A model generated the notes under the pieces. The model worked only from the letters and a program-made list of their open reading frames with translations. It was not told the origin of the DNA and searched no databases. A DNA stretch of 64,000 nucleotides from Nitrospira sp. Ga0074138 (GTDB lineage Bacteria > Nitrospirota > Nitrospiria > Nitrospirales > Nitrospiraceae), in contig LNDU01000008.1 in assembly GCA_001464735.1 (NCBI GenBank), forward strand, positions 1 through 64,000, written 5' to 3'. Of this stretch, positions 43,803-51,736 are shown piece after piece (within the stretch, counting starts at the first letter, position 1; each line of letters starts with the position of its first letter). The translations under genes were made by a program, and so were the position numbers.

Positions 43803-44351
43803 ATGATCATGTCATTTGAGAAAATTCCCCCGAGGGAACCTAGAACAAGGCTGGTCAATGTCATTATTGACACGCCCCGTGGCAGCCGTAACAAGTTCAA
43901 GTTCGACGAAACGCTGGGCTGCTTCAAGCTTTCGCGCATCCTGCCTGCCGGACATGTCTTTCCATACGATTTCGGCTCGATACCCGGCACTCGCGGCGAA
44001 GACGGTGACGCACTTGATGTGCTGGTGGTCATGGACGAGCCGACTTTCCCGGGCTGCCTCATCACAACGCGCCTGATCGGCGTGATCGTCTCGTGCCAGA
44101 CCGAGAAGGACCGCACGATCTCCAACGACCGGTTCATCGGCGTACCGCAAACGCTGGTAAATAAGCCTACAATCCAGGAGCTTTCTGATCTGGGAACCGC
44201 TCAGCTCGATCAGATCGAGCATTTCTTTATTTCCTACAACGCCGCCCAGAATCGGCGGTTTACACCAGTGCGCCGACTTGGCGCTGCACAAGCGGAGCGT
44301 ATGCTTCGGCGTGCGATCACTGCTGGCGCACCCAAGGGAGTGCAGAGATGA
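43803..44351 (+). CDS. ppa: Family I inorganic pyrophosphatase
   Basis: 182 residues from ATG 43803. The substrate site is complete: RNKFKFDE near the start, YDFGSIPGT, and the signature GEDGDALDVLV with the three Mg-binding Asp residues. It hydrolyses pyrophosphate to phosphate in the cytoplasm. No good ribosome site is seen. It overlaps the CHAD gene start by ATGA, so the two are coupled; the pair is GC-richer than the flanking DNA and looks acquired together. Confidence 0.9.
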   Translation: MIMSFEKIPPREPRTRLVNVIIDTPRGSRNKFKFDETLGCFKLSRILPAGHVFPYDFGSIPGTRGEDGDALDVLVVMDEPTFPGCLITTRLIGVIVSCQTEKDRTISNDRFIGVPQTLVNKPTIQELSDLGTAQLDQIEHFFISYNAAQNRRFTPVRRLGAAQAERMLRRAITAGAPKGVQR

Positions 44352-45214
44352 ATCGGCGAAGGGCGAGTAGGACTGTACACGCTACAACGGTGCGCGATGC
44401 GCTGCTGCAGCACCTTGAGATGGCGGTCAAGGCAATCCGCGCGCGTCATCCCTCAGACGCACAGATCCATAAGGCCCGCAAGGAACTCAAGCGCGCCCGC
44501 GCGAATCTGCGGCTCTTGCGGGACGCAGTCGGCAAACCAGCGTACAGGCGTGAGAATACCGTATTACGCGATGCCGCACGGCCGCTGAGCGGTGTGCGTG
44601 ACGCCGCGGTTCTTCTTGAGACAGGAGGCAGGTTACTCAACATGGCGCGCCACGGCTCGCGCCGAAGATTCCTCTTGAAAGTACGCCGGGCGCTGAAACA
44701 GGCACGGCTTGAGGCTCGTGCCGAACTGTGCAGGATCAACGCCACGAGGGCAAGTGCCGCATCCCTCGTTGCAGCAGCGGCGCGTATGCGCAAATGGAGG
44801 CTCGAACGAGTTAATATGAGCTCGGTGTGCAGCGGATTGCAACGAATCTATCGACGGGCGCAGAAGGCGCTTGCGATCGTTTGTGCCGACCCCACACCTG
44901 AGAATCTTCACGAGTGGCGCAAGCAAGTGAAATACCTCAGTCAGGCGATGGGGATGTGGGAGGCACAGGGTGCAGATGGCGTGAAGGAGCTTATCAAGTG
45001 TGCGGACAAGCTGGCTGACCTGCTTGGGACCGATCACGATCTCGTCGTGTTCGAAGAGCGGTTGGAAGAGCTCGACGCACCCAATCCCATCCGGCTCGCC
45101 GTCACCCGCGACATTGCCAAACGACGGCGTATATTCCGGAACGAAGCGCTGAAGAGTGGTCACCGGCTGTTCAAAGCAAAGCCCCGTTTGTTCGTTTTGG
45201 CGATGACACCATGA
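44348..45214 (+). CDS. CHAD-domain protein
   Basis: A 288-residue, very basic, all-helical protein. Conserved His/Lys/Arg pairs are visible in the two halves (QIHKARKELKRARANLRLLR, NLHEWRKQVKYLSQAMGMWE) with DHDLVVF between them. CHAD domains are known to bind polyphosphate. No CYTH triphosphatase domain is fused. The operonic pyrophosphatase suggests a role in phosphate or polyphosphate metabolism. Confidence 0.9.
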   Translation: MNRRRASRTVHATTVRDALLQHLEMAVKAIRARHPSDAQIHKARKELKRARANLRLLRDAVGKPAYRRENTVLRDAARPLSGVRDAAVLLETGGRLLNMARHGSRRRFLLKVRRALKQARLEARAELCRINATRASAASLVAAAARMRKWRLERVNMSSVCSGLQRIYRRAQKALAIVCADPTPENLHEWRKQVKYLSQAMGMWEAQGADGVKELIKCADKLADLLGTDHDLVVFEERLEELDAPNPIRLAVTRDIAKRRRIFRNEALKSGHRLFKAKPRLFVLAMTP

Positions 45215-45270
45215 GGTTGAACAATAGCGAGGATAAAGATTGGCGAGGGCACGTCTAGGGAATTGACCAG

Positions 45271-45465
45271 GTGTCAGAGAGAGAAAAGGTTGATAAATAT
45301 CTGTGTATGTTCACGATGAAATGGAGCAACATCGCTATTGAACGCCCAGGCCCGGATCCGGATCCTATGCCGCCTGATCCCAATCCTTTTCCCTCACCGC
45401 AACCACCTCTACCCGATCCATCACCTATGCCGCCCCTTCCGCGCCCCCCTATCCCACAGTTGTAG
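45271..45465 (+). CDS. Proline-rich short protein, doubtful
   Basis: A 64-codon frame from GTG with a normal N-terminal half (KYLCMFTMKWSNIAIE), then a Pro/Asp/Pro repeat (PGPDPDPMPPDPNPFPSPQP). The bias could be a true low-complexity tail or chance; the opposite strand is equally open as Gly-rich. No clear ribosome site is present. Confidence 0.3.
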   Translation: MSEREKVDKYLCMFTMKWSNIAIERPGPDPDPMPPDPNPFPSPQPPLPDPSPMPPLPRPPIPQL

Positions 45466-45548
45466 GCAGACCAGATATGGAACTGAGTGTTCGACGAAAA
45501 GACGTAGTCGAACAATTCTGCGGGATGGGATAAAGGCGTCGCCGAACA

Positions 45549-45564
45549 CTAGAGACAGACCTAG
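45549..45564. promoter_or_regulatory. Palindrome site H: CTAGAGACAGACCTAG
   Basis: One mismatch in the left arm, but extended outward to CACTAGA/CCTAGTG. It is 81 bp upstream of the YHS gene start. Confidence 0.6.
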
Positions 45565-45645
45565 TGCCCTACTAGAGTTGCGATCCCTACAATGTAGATC
45601 GTGATTTATGAATGGTCTTGTTATAAACAGAGGGAGCGTCTGGTC

Positions 45646-45810
45646 ATGCTAATATCCAAAACAGTCAAAGACCCGGTATGTTTGATGGAGGTCAATCCTG
45701 ATGAGGCAGTCGAATCCGAAGATTATCAGGGCCATCGATATTATTTTTGCAATGCAACCTGCCACACTGCCTTTCAGCTGGACCCTGAGCGCTATTCAAA
45801 ACAGGCGTAA
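45646..45810 (+). CDS. YHS-domain small protein
   Basis: 54 residues from ATG 45646, with AGAGGGAG upstream. The YHS domain is essentially the entire protein: VKDPVCLMEVNPDEAVESED, YQGHRYYFCNATCHTAFQLD. The Cys residues (DPVC, FCNATC) suit metal binding, as in copper and mercury transport systems. Stand-alone copies often act as small metal-sensing or chaperone proteins; the metal here is unknown. Confidence 0.85.
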   Translation: MLISKTVKDPVCLMEVNPDEAVESEDYQGHRYYFCNATCHTAFQLDPERYSKQA

Positions 45811-45847
45811 GATCCAGGAAGAGCATAGATTAGGAGTTCTGTCGCTA

Positions 45848-46381
45848 TCACTTGATGGGCCTCGTCTGCAATGAATATTGGACCGAGCGCGCCTTCTCTC
45901 GATGAGCCTCCACCAAGGGCAAAATTGAGGAGGCCCATTGCCTGGCATCCAGATCTGGCAGAGTCTTGGCATCCCGCCCGAACTCTTCAACATTATCCGC
46001 ATGATGTTGGATGATATATGATAGGTAGGCCCGGTCAAAAGCATGTCCGGATAGCAGAGAGAGCTCATTGATGCGCCGCCTCTGTCCCCCACTGAGTCCC
46101 GGCGGCAGCGTCACACCCTTCTTGGAGGCCAGCTCCTCAAGTTGTCGACTGGCCTTCATATGATCGGCCGCCATTTGCGCGGCAAACTCCTTGACGCGCT
46201 CGTTCTCCCCACGTTGCGTTACAAGAACCCCCATGGCGATCTCGACCAGTTGCGCCTCTGCGGCTTTTATGAGAAAGGACTCTGCGCTCGCCTTGACGTC
46301 CCGCTCTGCAGCGTGCACGCCGATGAGCGAGATGGAAACCACAAACAATACGGCGGTAAGACCGATGATCCTGTGAGGCAT
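45848..46381 (-). CDS. Secreted DUF4142 (ferritin-like) protein
   Basis: 177 residues with a signal peptide (VLFVVSISLIGVHAAER). The DUF4142 four-helix pattern is visible: FLIKAAEAQLVEIAMGVLVT, VKEFAAQMAADHMKASRQLE, FDRAYLSYIIQHHADNVEEF. The His and Glu residues resemble a ferritin-like core, but metal binding is not proven for the family. GGAGGGATC lies before ATG 46381. Envelope stress role is inferred from the neighbouring OsmC and YHS genes. Confidence 0.85.
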   Translation of the reverse strand: MPHRIIGLTAVLFVVSISLIGVHAAERDVKASAESFLIKAAEAQLVEIAMGVLVTQRGENERVKEFAAQMAADHMKASRQLEELASKKGVTLPPGLSGGQRRRINELSLLSGHAFDRAYLSYIIQHHADNVEEFGRDAKTLPDLDARQWASSILPLVEAHREKARSVQYSLQTRPIK

Positions 46382-46499
46382 TAGATCCCTCCGATGGATG
46401 AATGTTGCTCAGCTTCTCATGGCACTTCCCATTGGTGCGTGTCTGTAGTAACGGAGTGCCTGAAGAGCCGATGGCGATCGAATATAGGTGCGATACGCA

Positions 46500-46925
46500 T
46501 CAGACATCGAGTGTGGCATTCATCGTAATGATGGTATTGAGGAGTTGCGAGATCGGACAGCCGCTTTTGGCCGCCGCGGTGGCTTTGTCCCAGATGGCTT
46601 GGTCTCCCCGTGGGATCTTCCCTCGCACATCCAAATGAATGCTCGTGACCGTCCAACTCGTCTCGACCTTTTCGAGATTCACCGTCGCAGTGGTGTTCAG
46701 CTGCTCAGCCTGAGACCCTGCCTTCTCAAGCTGCGCAGACAATGCCATCGTGAAACAGCCTGCATGGGCCGCGGCAAGCAATTCTTCCGGGTTCGTCCCG
46801 TTGCCGTGCTCAAACCGGGTACTGAAGGAATAGGGGTTGTACGAGAGCACGCCGCTCTCCGTTGAGAGGGCCCCCTTGCCGGTTGTGAGACCTCCTTGCC
46901 ATTGTGCCGATGCACTTCGTTGCAT
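46500..46925 (-). CDS. osmC: OsmC-family organic hydroperoxide reductase
   Basis: A 141-residue protein of the OsmC/Ohr family that reduces organic peroxides. The two redox cysteines are in place: [20 protein letters not shown] (peroxidatic) and [13 protein letters not shown] (resolving). The N-terminal [14 protein letters not shown] pattern is that of OsmC proper. The ribosome site is GGGGACG. It fits the local oxidative-stress theme with katE. Confidence 0.9.
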   Translation of the reverse strand: MQRSASAQWQGGLTTGKGALSTESGVLSYNPYSFSTRFEHGNGTNPEELLAAAHAGCFTMALSAQLEKAGSQAEQLNTTATVNLEKVETSWTVTSIHLDVRGKIPRGDQAIWDKATAAAKSGCPISQLLNTIITMNATLDV

Positions 46926-47028
46926 ACGTCCCCGTGGTTAAAAATTGATGACGCGCCCTGCCTGCTGGCCCACTCGCGGCGGCAATCTTCCAGCCGGTTG
47001 CGGGTGAGATTCTCAAGAGCGATACCCG

Positions 47029-48618
47029 TTAGAGTTGGCCCGCTCCGCTCGGGAGTACGAGCGACTGCAATCTGTTTGACAGTCGTAGATTTTCGCCATA
47101 ATCGACAGGACAATCGATCACCGCGGGCTTGCCGCAAACGAGGGCTTCGCGGAAGACATCACCAAAACTAGTGGGACTATCGACACGAAATCCAGCTGCT
47201 CCAAAACTGCGGGCATAATCGACGAGGTTCGGGTTCCCAAACGTAATGCCCGACGTCCGGCCGAACCGCAGTTGTTGCTTCCAACCAATGACCCCGTATC
47301 CGTCGTCACGCCACACGAGAACAATGATCGGCAGGTGGTATCGAATCGCCAGTGACGGCGACCACGCGACGATGGGGGTACAACAGTTGGGCCCCGATAG
47401 CACCAGGTAGAGCGATGCCCATCACGGCAAATCCATTGGACACGATGCACCGGTTCGGTTCCTCGCAGGGAAACATTCTCGCCATCCAGAGCTTATGCGC
47501 TCCGACATCGCAGATCACCAGGCCGTCGTCGTCGAGCGCATTGCGTAACTCACGTACGACATGCTGTGGACGCATCGGCCACGTATAGAGCTCGGAGCAC
47601 TCAGTCTCAAATCCGGACACAATGTGCTCTCGGCAGGATCGACTCCATTGCCGATCAACGTCCGTGAGGGATTCTGTCAGGGCCGAGAGTGCAAGCGAGA
47701 TATCACCCAGCACCTCCACATCCACGACGTAGTGCGCGTCGACTTCCGCGGGAGAAGCATCGACATGTACGATCTGTTTGTCACAATCGGGATTCCAAAA
47801 ACACGGCGCATATTCGACGAGGTCGTAGCCCACCGCGATGACTAGATCGCACTTCTTGAGGACCGCAGCGACATAGTCCATCATCTGCATCCCCACGGTG
47901 AAAAGCGACAAGGGATCGCTATCAGGCATCACACCTTTCGCCATGAACGTGTGGAGCACCGGCATGCCAACCCGACGGGCAAATTGTCGCAGCGCGTCCT
48001 GCGCCTGTCCCCGCACCAGGCCATTACCGACCAACACCAGCGGACGCTGGGCTGTGCCGACAGCGGTTCCGGAAGAGTCGAACGCTTGTACGGCAGTGGA
48101 GTACACGACGGCGTATCAACGATGGATTGCCCGGCTACATCTTCGGGCAATTCGAGATGCACCGCCCCAGGCTTTTCGGTTTGTGCCACGTGGAATGCTT
48201 TGCGTACCGCTTCAGGCACCATCTCCGGCGTAAAGAGTTCGGCGCTCCATTTGGTGATGGGACGCAGCATGGCATGGATATCGATGTATTGATGGGATTC
48301 CTTATGCATGCGATTGAGCGAAGCCTGTCCGGTGATGGCCACAAGCGGCGCACGATCGAGATACGCGTCGGCTATACCGGTGACGAGGTTGGTGGCACCG
48401 GGACCCAATGTAGAAAGGCAGACCCCGGCTTTCCCGGACAAGCGTCCATAAACATCGGCCATGAACGCCGCGCCTTGCTCATGTCTGGTGGGTATGAACT
48501 GTATACTGGAGTCGAGCAATGCATCTGTAATATCTAGGGTCTCCTCCCCCGGCACGCCGAACATAAAGCGCACCTCCTCATGTTCCAAGCAACGGATCAG
48601 CAGTTCAGCCGTTGTCAT
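47029..48618 (-). pseudogene. Acetolactate-synthase-like TPP enzyme, frameshifted and with lost TPP motif
   Basis: From ATG 48618 (MTTAELLIRCLEHEEVRFMF), with GGAGAC upstream, the frame encodes a normal N-terminal TPP-enzyme domain (FGVPGEETLDI, TLGPGATNLVTG). A frameshift at about 48045-48060 moves the central domain (PLVLVGNGLVRG) to another frame. The C-terminal part (HLPIIVLVWRDDGYGVIGWK) is in a third frame, and the sequence jumps from VAVTGD straight to IRYHLP. About 14 residues including the GDG...N cofactor motif are missing. The gene is thus inactivated, unless the assembly is faulty. Confidence 0.8.
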
Positions 48619-48777
48619 GATCGTGATGTCTCCATCTGCACATCTTAGCGATGATGAGCTGGCACGCAATACTGGAGGATCACCTAGTTCTCTCATCTAT
48701 AATAGGCCAACAATGGGGCCATGCGGCGTTCCTAGTCACAGTTGAAGGATGAGTACTTAATAGTTGGGTTTTCAAAA

Positions 48778-48793
48778 CTAGGGGTCCCCCTAG
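48778..48793. promoter_or_regulatory. Palindrome site I: CTAGGGGTCCCCCTAG
   Basis: Perfect arms, extended to ACTAGGGG-TC-CCCCTAGT, the most symmetrical copy in the window. It is 77 bp upstream of the GTG of the kai operon and 159 bp from the divergent acetolactate-synthase relic. Confidence 0.75.
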
Positions 48794-48870
48794 TGGGCAA
48801 AATACCCTAGCCGTTTTACGGTCATCCCGCCATTCACGTATGCCTACCTGAACCGCGCGCGGATTACCTC

Positions 48871-49203
48871 GTGCACGACGCGGAAGATGGAGCGTCAGGT
48901 GTCGAAGCGGCCGCTCGCCTACAGCCTGATAGCATCCTTCTCGATCTTCGTCTCAGTGGGGAATCGGGCTATGAAGTGTTATTCGCCTTGATGAAGCAAG
49001 ATCGTTTGCCTAAGATGCCGGTCATCATGTTGACGGGAGCCACCTGGAATGTGCTGGAAAGGGGCGCCCGTTCGTTGGGTGCGAGCGGCTATCTCGTCAA
49101 GGGGAAAATTGACGCCCCCGGACTCTACCGCGCAATCCGAGACGCCATTCTACGGGCACTGACTGCTCAGCGACATGAGATCGACCAGATGGAACCTCGA
49201 TGA
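48871..49203 (+). CDS. N-terminally truncated receiver heading the kai operon
   Basis: 110 residues from GTG 48871. It has the acceptor Asp (SILLDLRLSGESGYEV), the switch Thr (IMLTGATWNVLE) and Lys (YLVKGKIDAPGL) of a receiver, but lacks strand 1 with the acidic pair; an in-frame stop lies upstream at 48809-48811. It overlaps the KaiC start as ATGA (49200-49203), so it is probably still translated. With no acidic pair it should not be phosphorylated normally; it may be a relic or a docking protein. Confidence 0.65.
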   Translation: MHDAEDGASGVEAAARLQPDSILLDLRLSGESGYEVLFALMKQDRLPKMPVIMLTGATWNVLERGARSLGASGYLVKGKIDAPGLYRAIRDAILRALTAQRHEIDQMEPR

Positions 49204-51062
49204 CCGCGAAGCTGGCTGATACGCCAAGCCGAAGGGAGACTCTTGCCATGCCGGGTGTTAGAAAGACGAACGGGCTGCCGTTGCCCCATCTCGCCAAAAC
49301 GCCGACCGGCATTCGTGGGCTGGACGAAATCACCGGCGGCGGCTTGCCGAAGGGGCGCCCGACGCTGGTGACCGGCGGGGCCGGCTGCGGCAAGACACTC
49401 TTCAGCATGGAGTTCTTGCTCCGCGGCGCAATGGAGTTCCATGAGCCGGGACTCTTCGTCTCGTTCGAAGAACAGGAGCGGGAGCTTCTGGAGAATGTCG
49501 CGTCCCTTGGGTTCAACGTGAACCAACTCGTCAAGCGGAAGCGTCTCGCAATCGAATTCGTGCGGGCCGAGCACAGCGAAATCCACGAGACCGGCGATTA
49601 CGATCTCGAAGGGTTGTTCATCCGCTTGGGCCATGCGATCGACCGGATCAAGGCGAAGCGCGTCGTGCTCGATACGATCGAAGCCCTGTTCTCCGCCTTG
49701 CCGAACCAGGCGATCCTCCGCGCCGAACTGCGCCGACTCTTCCGGTGGTTGAAGGACCGTGGCGTCACGGCGATCGTGACGGCCGAGCGAGGAGGCGGCA
49801 TGCTGACGCGTCACGGGTTGGAGGAATATGTGTCGGACTGCGTCATCCTGCTCGACCATCGGGTGATCGACCAGATGTCGACGAGGCGGTTGCGGGTCGT
49901 CAAGTATCGCGGATCTGCCCATGGCACCAACGAGTATCCGTTCCTGATTGACGAGACCGGCTTCTCTGTGATGCCCGTCACCTCCTTGACGCTCGACCAC
50001 GAGGCGCCGACCAAAAGGATGTCCACCGGCATCGCCCCGCTGGACGCCATGCTCGGCGGCCAGGGCCTGTTTCGGGGCAGCAGCATCCTGATTTCCGGGA
50101 CGCCTGGCTCCGGGAAAAGCTCGATCTCCGCCCATCTCATCGACGCCGCCTGCGCCCGAGGGGAACGGTGCCTGTACTTTCCCTTCGAGGAGTCACAACA
50201 GCAGATTCTCCGCAACATGAGGTCGATCGGGCTCGACCTCAGTCAGTGGGTGGAGCGGGGCCTCTTGCGGTATCACGCGGCGCGCCCGCATTTGCGGGGC
50301 CTCGAAATGCATCTCGCCACTATCCATAGGCAGATCGCGGACTTTCAGCCCAGGACGGTCGTGCTCGATCCCGTGTCTAATCTGATGGACATCGGGACGG
50401 CAGCGGAGACGAAGGCGATGTTGACCCGGCTCATCGACTTTCTGAAGAGCCATGAGATCACGACCGTCTTCACGAGTTTGACCTCCGAAACGGACAATCC
50501 AGAAACCACCGAAGTCGGCATCTCCTCGCTCATGGATACCTGGTTGCTGGTACGGAATCTGGAATACAACGGAGAACGCACCCGCGGGCTGTATATCTTG
50601 AAATCCCGCGGGATGGCCCATTCCCACCAAATCCGCGAATTCACCTTGACGGACCATGGCGCGAAACTCCGGGATGTCTACACCGGACCGGCTGGGGTGC
50701 TGATGGGCACAGCGCGCACGTTGCAGGAGGCGCGCGACCTCGTCGAGCGGGGCTCGCGGCACAATGAGCTCACCAGAAGGCAGCGCGAACTGGAAAGCAA
50801 GCGGCAAGCCATGGAGGCGCAGATCGTGGCGCTCCGTGCGGCCTATGACGCGGAGGCCGTCGAGCTGGAGACGGTGATCGACGAACGCAGACAGGCCGAG
50901 ACGATATTCGATCAACAGCGCGAGTCTTTGGAGCTCCTGCGCGACGGCGCGACGGGAAATGGAAGCGGCAATACCAGAAAGGGCGTAGGACATGAACGTC
51001 TCCGTCAACAATCGAGGGCAAGGAATGAACGCAAAGAACGGCCGCGAGGCGAAGCGCGCTAA
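49200..51062 (+). CDS. kaiC: KaiC-family double ATPase with extended C-terminal tail
   Basis: 620 residues with two RecA-like domains. CI has Walker A GGAGCGKT (~57-65) and catalytic Glu pair in [11 protein letters not shown] has GTPGSGKS (~300-307) and FPFEESQQQ. The segment [11 protein letters not shown] places Ser442 and Ser443 at the positions of the S431/T432 phosphorylation pair of Synechococcus KaiC, and a Thr sits five residues before the first. This suggests autokinase and autophosphatase capability. The tail (~480-620) is a long charged coiled coil, longer than in the cyanobacterial protein. No KaiA gene is near. The start ATG overlaps the truncated receiver stop. Confidence 0.9.
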   Translation: MTAKLADTPSRRETLAMPGVRKTNGLPLPHLAKTPTGIRGLDEITGGGLPKGRPTLVTGGAGCGKTLFSMEFLLRGAMEFHEPGLFVSFEEQERELLENVASLGFNVNQLVKRKRLAIEFVRAEHSEIHETGDYDLEGLFIRLGHAIDRIKAKRVVLDTIEALFSALPNQAILRAELRRLFRWLKDRGVTAIVTAERGGGMLTRHGLEEYVSDCVILLDHRVIDQMSTRRLRVVKYRGSAHGTNEYPFLIDETGFSVMPVTSLTLDHEAPTKRMSTGIAPLDAMLGGQGLFRGSSILISGTPGSGKSSISAHLIDAACARGERCLYFPFEESQQQILRNMRSIGLDLSQWVERGLLRYHAARPHLRGLEMHLATIHRQIADFQPRTVVLDPVSNLMDIGTAAETKAMLTRLIDFLKSHEITTVFTSLTSETDNPETTEVGISSLMDTWLLVRNLEYNGERTRGLYILKSRGMAHSHQIREFTLTDHGAKLRDVYTGPAGVLMGTARTLQEARDLVERGSRHNELTRRQRELESKRQAMEAQIVALRAAYDAEAVELETVIDERRQAETIFDQQRESLELLRDGATGNGSGNTRKGVGHERLRQQSRARNERKERPRGEAR

Positions 51063-51381
51063 ACAGTGGAAACTGCGCCTGTACGTGGCCGGTCAGACGC
51101 CGAAGTGTCTGACGGCCTTTGCCAATCTCAAGAAGATTTGCGACGAACACCTGGCAGGTGTGTATGACATTGAGATTGTGGATTTACTCAAGCGCCCGCA
51201 GCTCGCGAAGGGGGATCAGATTCTCGCCATTCCGACGTTGGTGCGGAAACTGCCGTCGCCCGTGCGCAAAATCATCGGCGATCTATCCAATGTCGAGCGG
51301 GTACTGGTCGGGTTGGACCTGCGGCTGACGAAAGGGCTTCCGAAAATCCGCCCAAAGATGGAGCGGACCGTGGAGGGCTGA
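50992..51381 (+). CDS. kaiB: KaiB-family protein 1
   Basis: 129 residues, or 118 if ATG 51025 is used, which has GAGGG 7 bp upstream. The thioredoxin-like KaiB fold is clear: [60 protein letters not shown]. It would bind the KaiC CI ring in the fold-switched state. It overlaps the kaiC end by about 70 bp and is followed 7 bp later by a second kaiB. Confidence 0.9.
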   Translation: MNVSVNNRGQGMNAKNGREAKRAKQWKLRLYVAGQTPKCLTAFANLKKICDEHLAGVYDIEIVDLLKRPQLAKGDQILAIPTLVRKLPSPVRKIIGDLSNVERVLVGLDLRLTKGLPKIRPKMERTVEG

Positions 51382-51388
51382 TTCAACG

Positions 51389-51736
51389 ATGCCTGCCAAA
51401 TCACCAAATAAGACCGCCGAATTCGAGCGGGCATTAGCCGAGCCCGACACGCAACTCTATGTCCTCCGGCTCTGTATCAGCGGCATGACCCCTCGCTCCC
51501 GGGAGGCCATCATCAACATCAAGCAGATCTGTGAAACCCACCTTCAGGGGCAATACGAGCTCGAAGTCATCGATCTCTACCAGCAGCCCGCATTGGCTGC
51601 CAAATATGAAATCCTGGGGACCCCCACATTGCTGAAGACCTTGCCGGCGCCTGTCCGGCGGCTTATCGGGGATCTGTCGGACACGACGAAGACACTGCGC
51701 CGCCTTGGCGTGGCGGTGAAAATGAACAACGCATGA
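51389..51736 (+). CDS. KaiB-family protein 2
   Basis: 115 residues, about half identical by eye to the first copy: LYVLRLCISGMTPRSREAII, LEVIDLYQQPALAAKYEILG, TPTLLKTLPAPVRRLIGDLS. Both copies keep the Pro-Thr-Leu turn and the PVR-x-LIGDLS end. Two adjacent KaiB proteins may compete for KaiC or connect it to the kinase. Its stop overlaps the next start as ATGA (51733-51736). Confidence 0.9.
   Translation: MPAKSPNKTAEFERALAEPDTQLYVLRLCISGMTPRSREAIINIKQICETHLQGQYELEVIDLYQQPALAAKYEILGTPTLLKTLPAPVRRLIGDLSDTTKTLRRLGVAVKMNNA

Noticed and set aside
45255..45515. Gly-rich 86-codon frame on the minus strand
   Set aside because: It is the antisense image of the Pro-rich frame; the bias is symmetrical and there is no ribosome site or signal peptide.
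49167..50135. 322-codon minus frame opposite kaiC
   Set aside because: Antisense shadow of a well-defined KaiC; rich in Arg/Asp/Gly with no family features.
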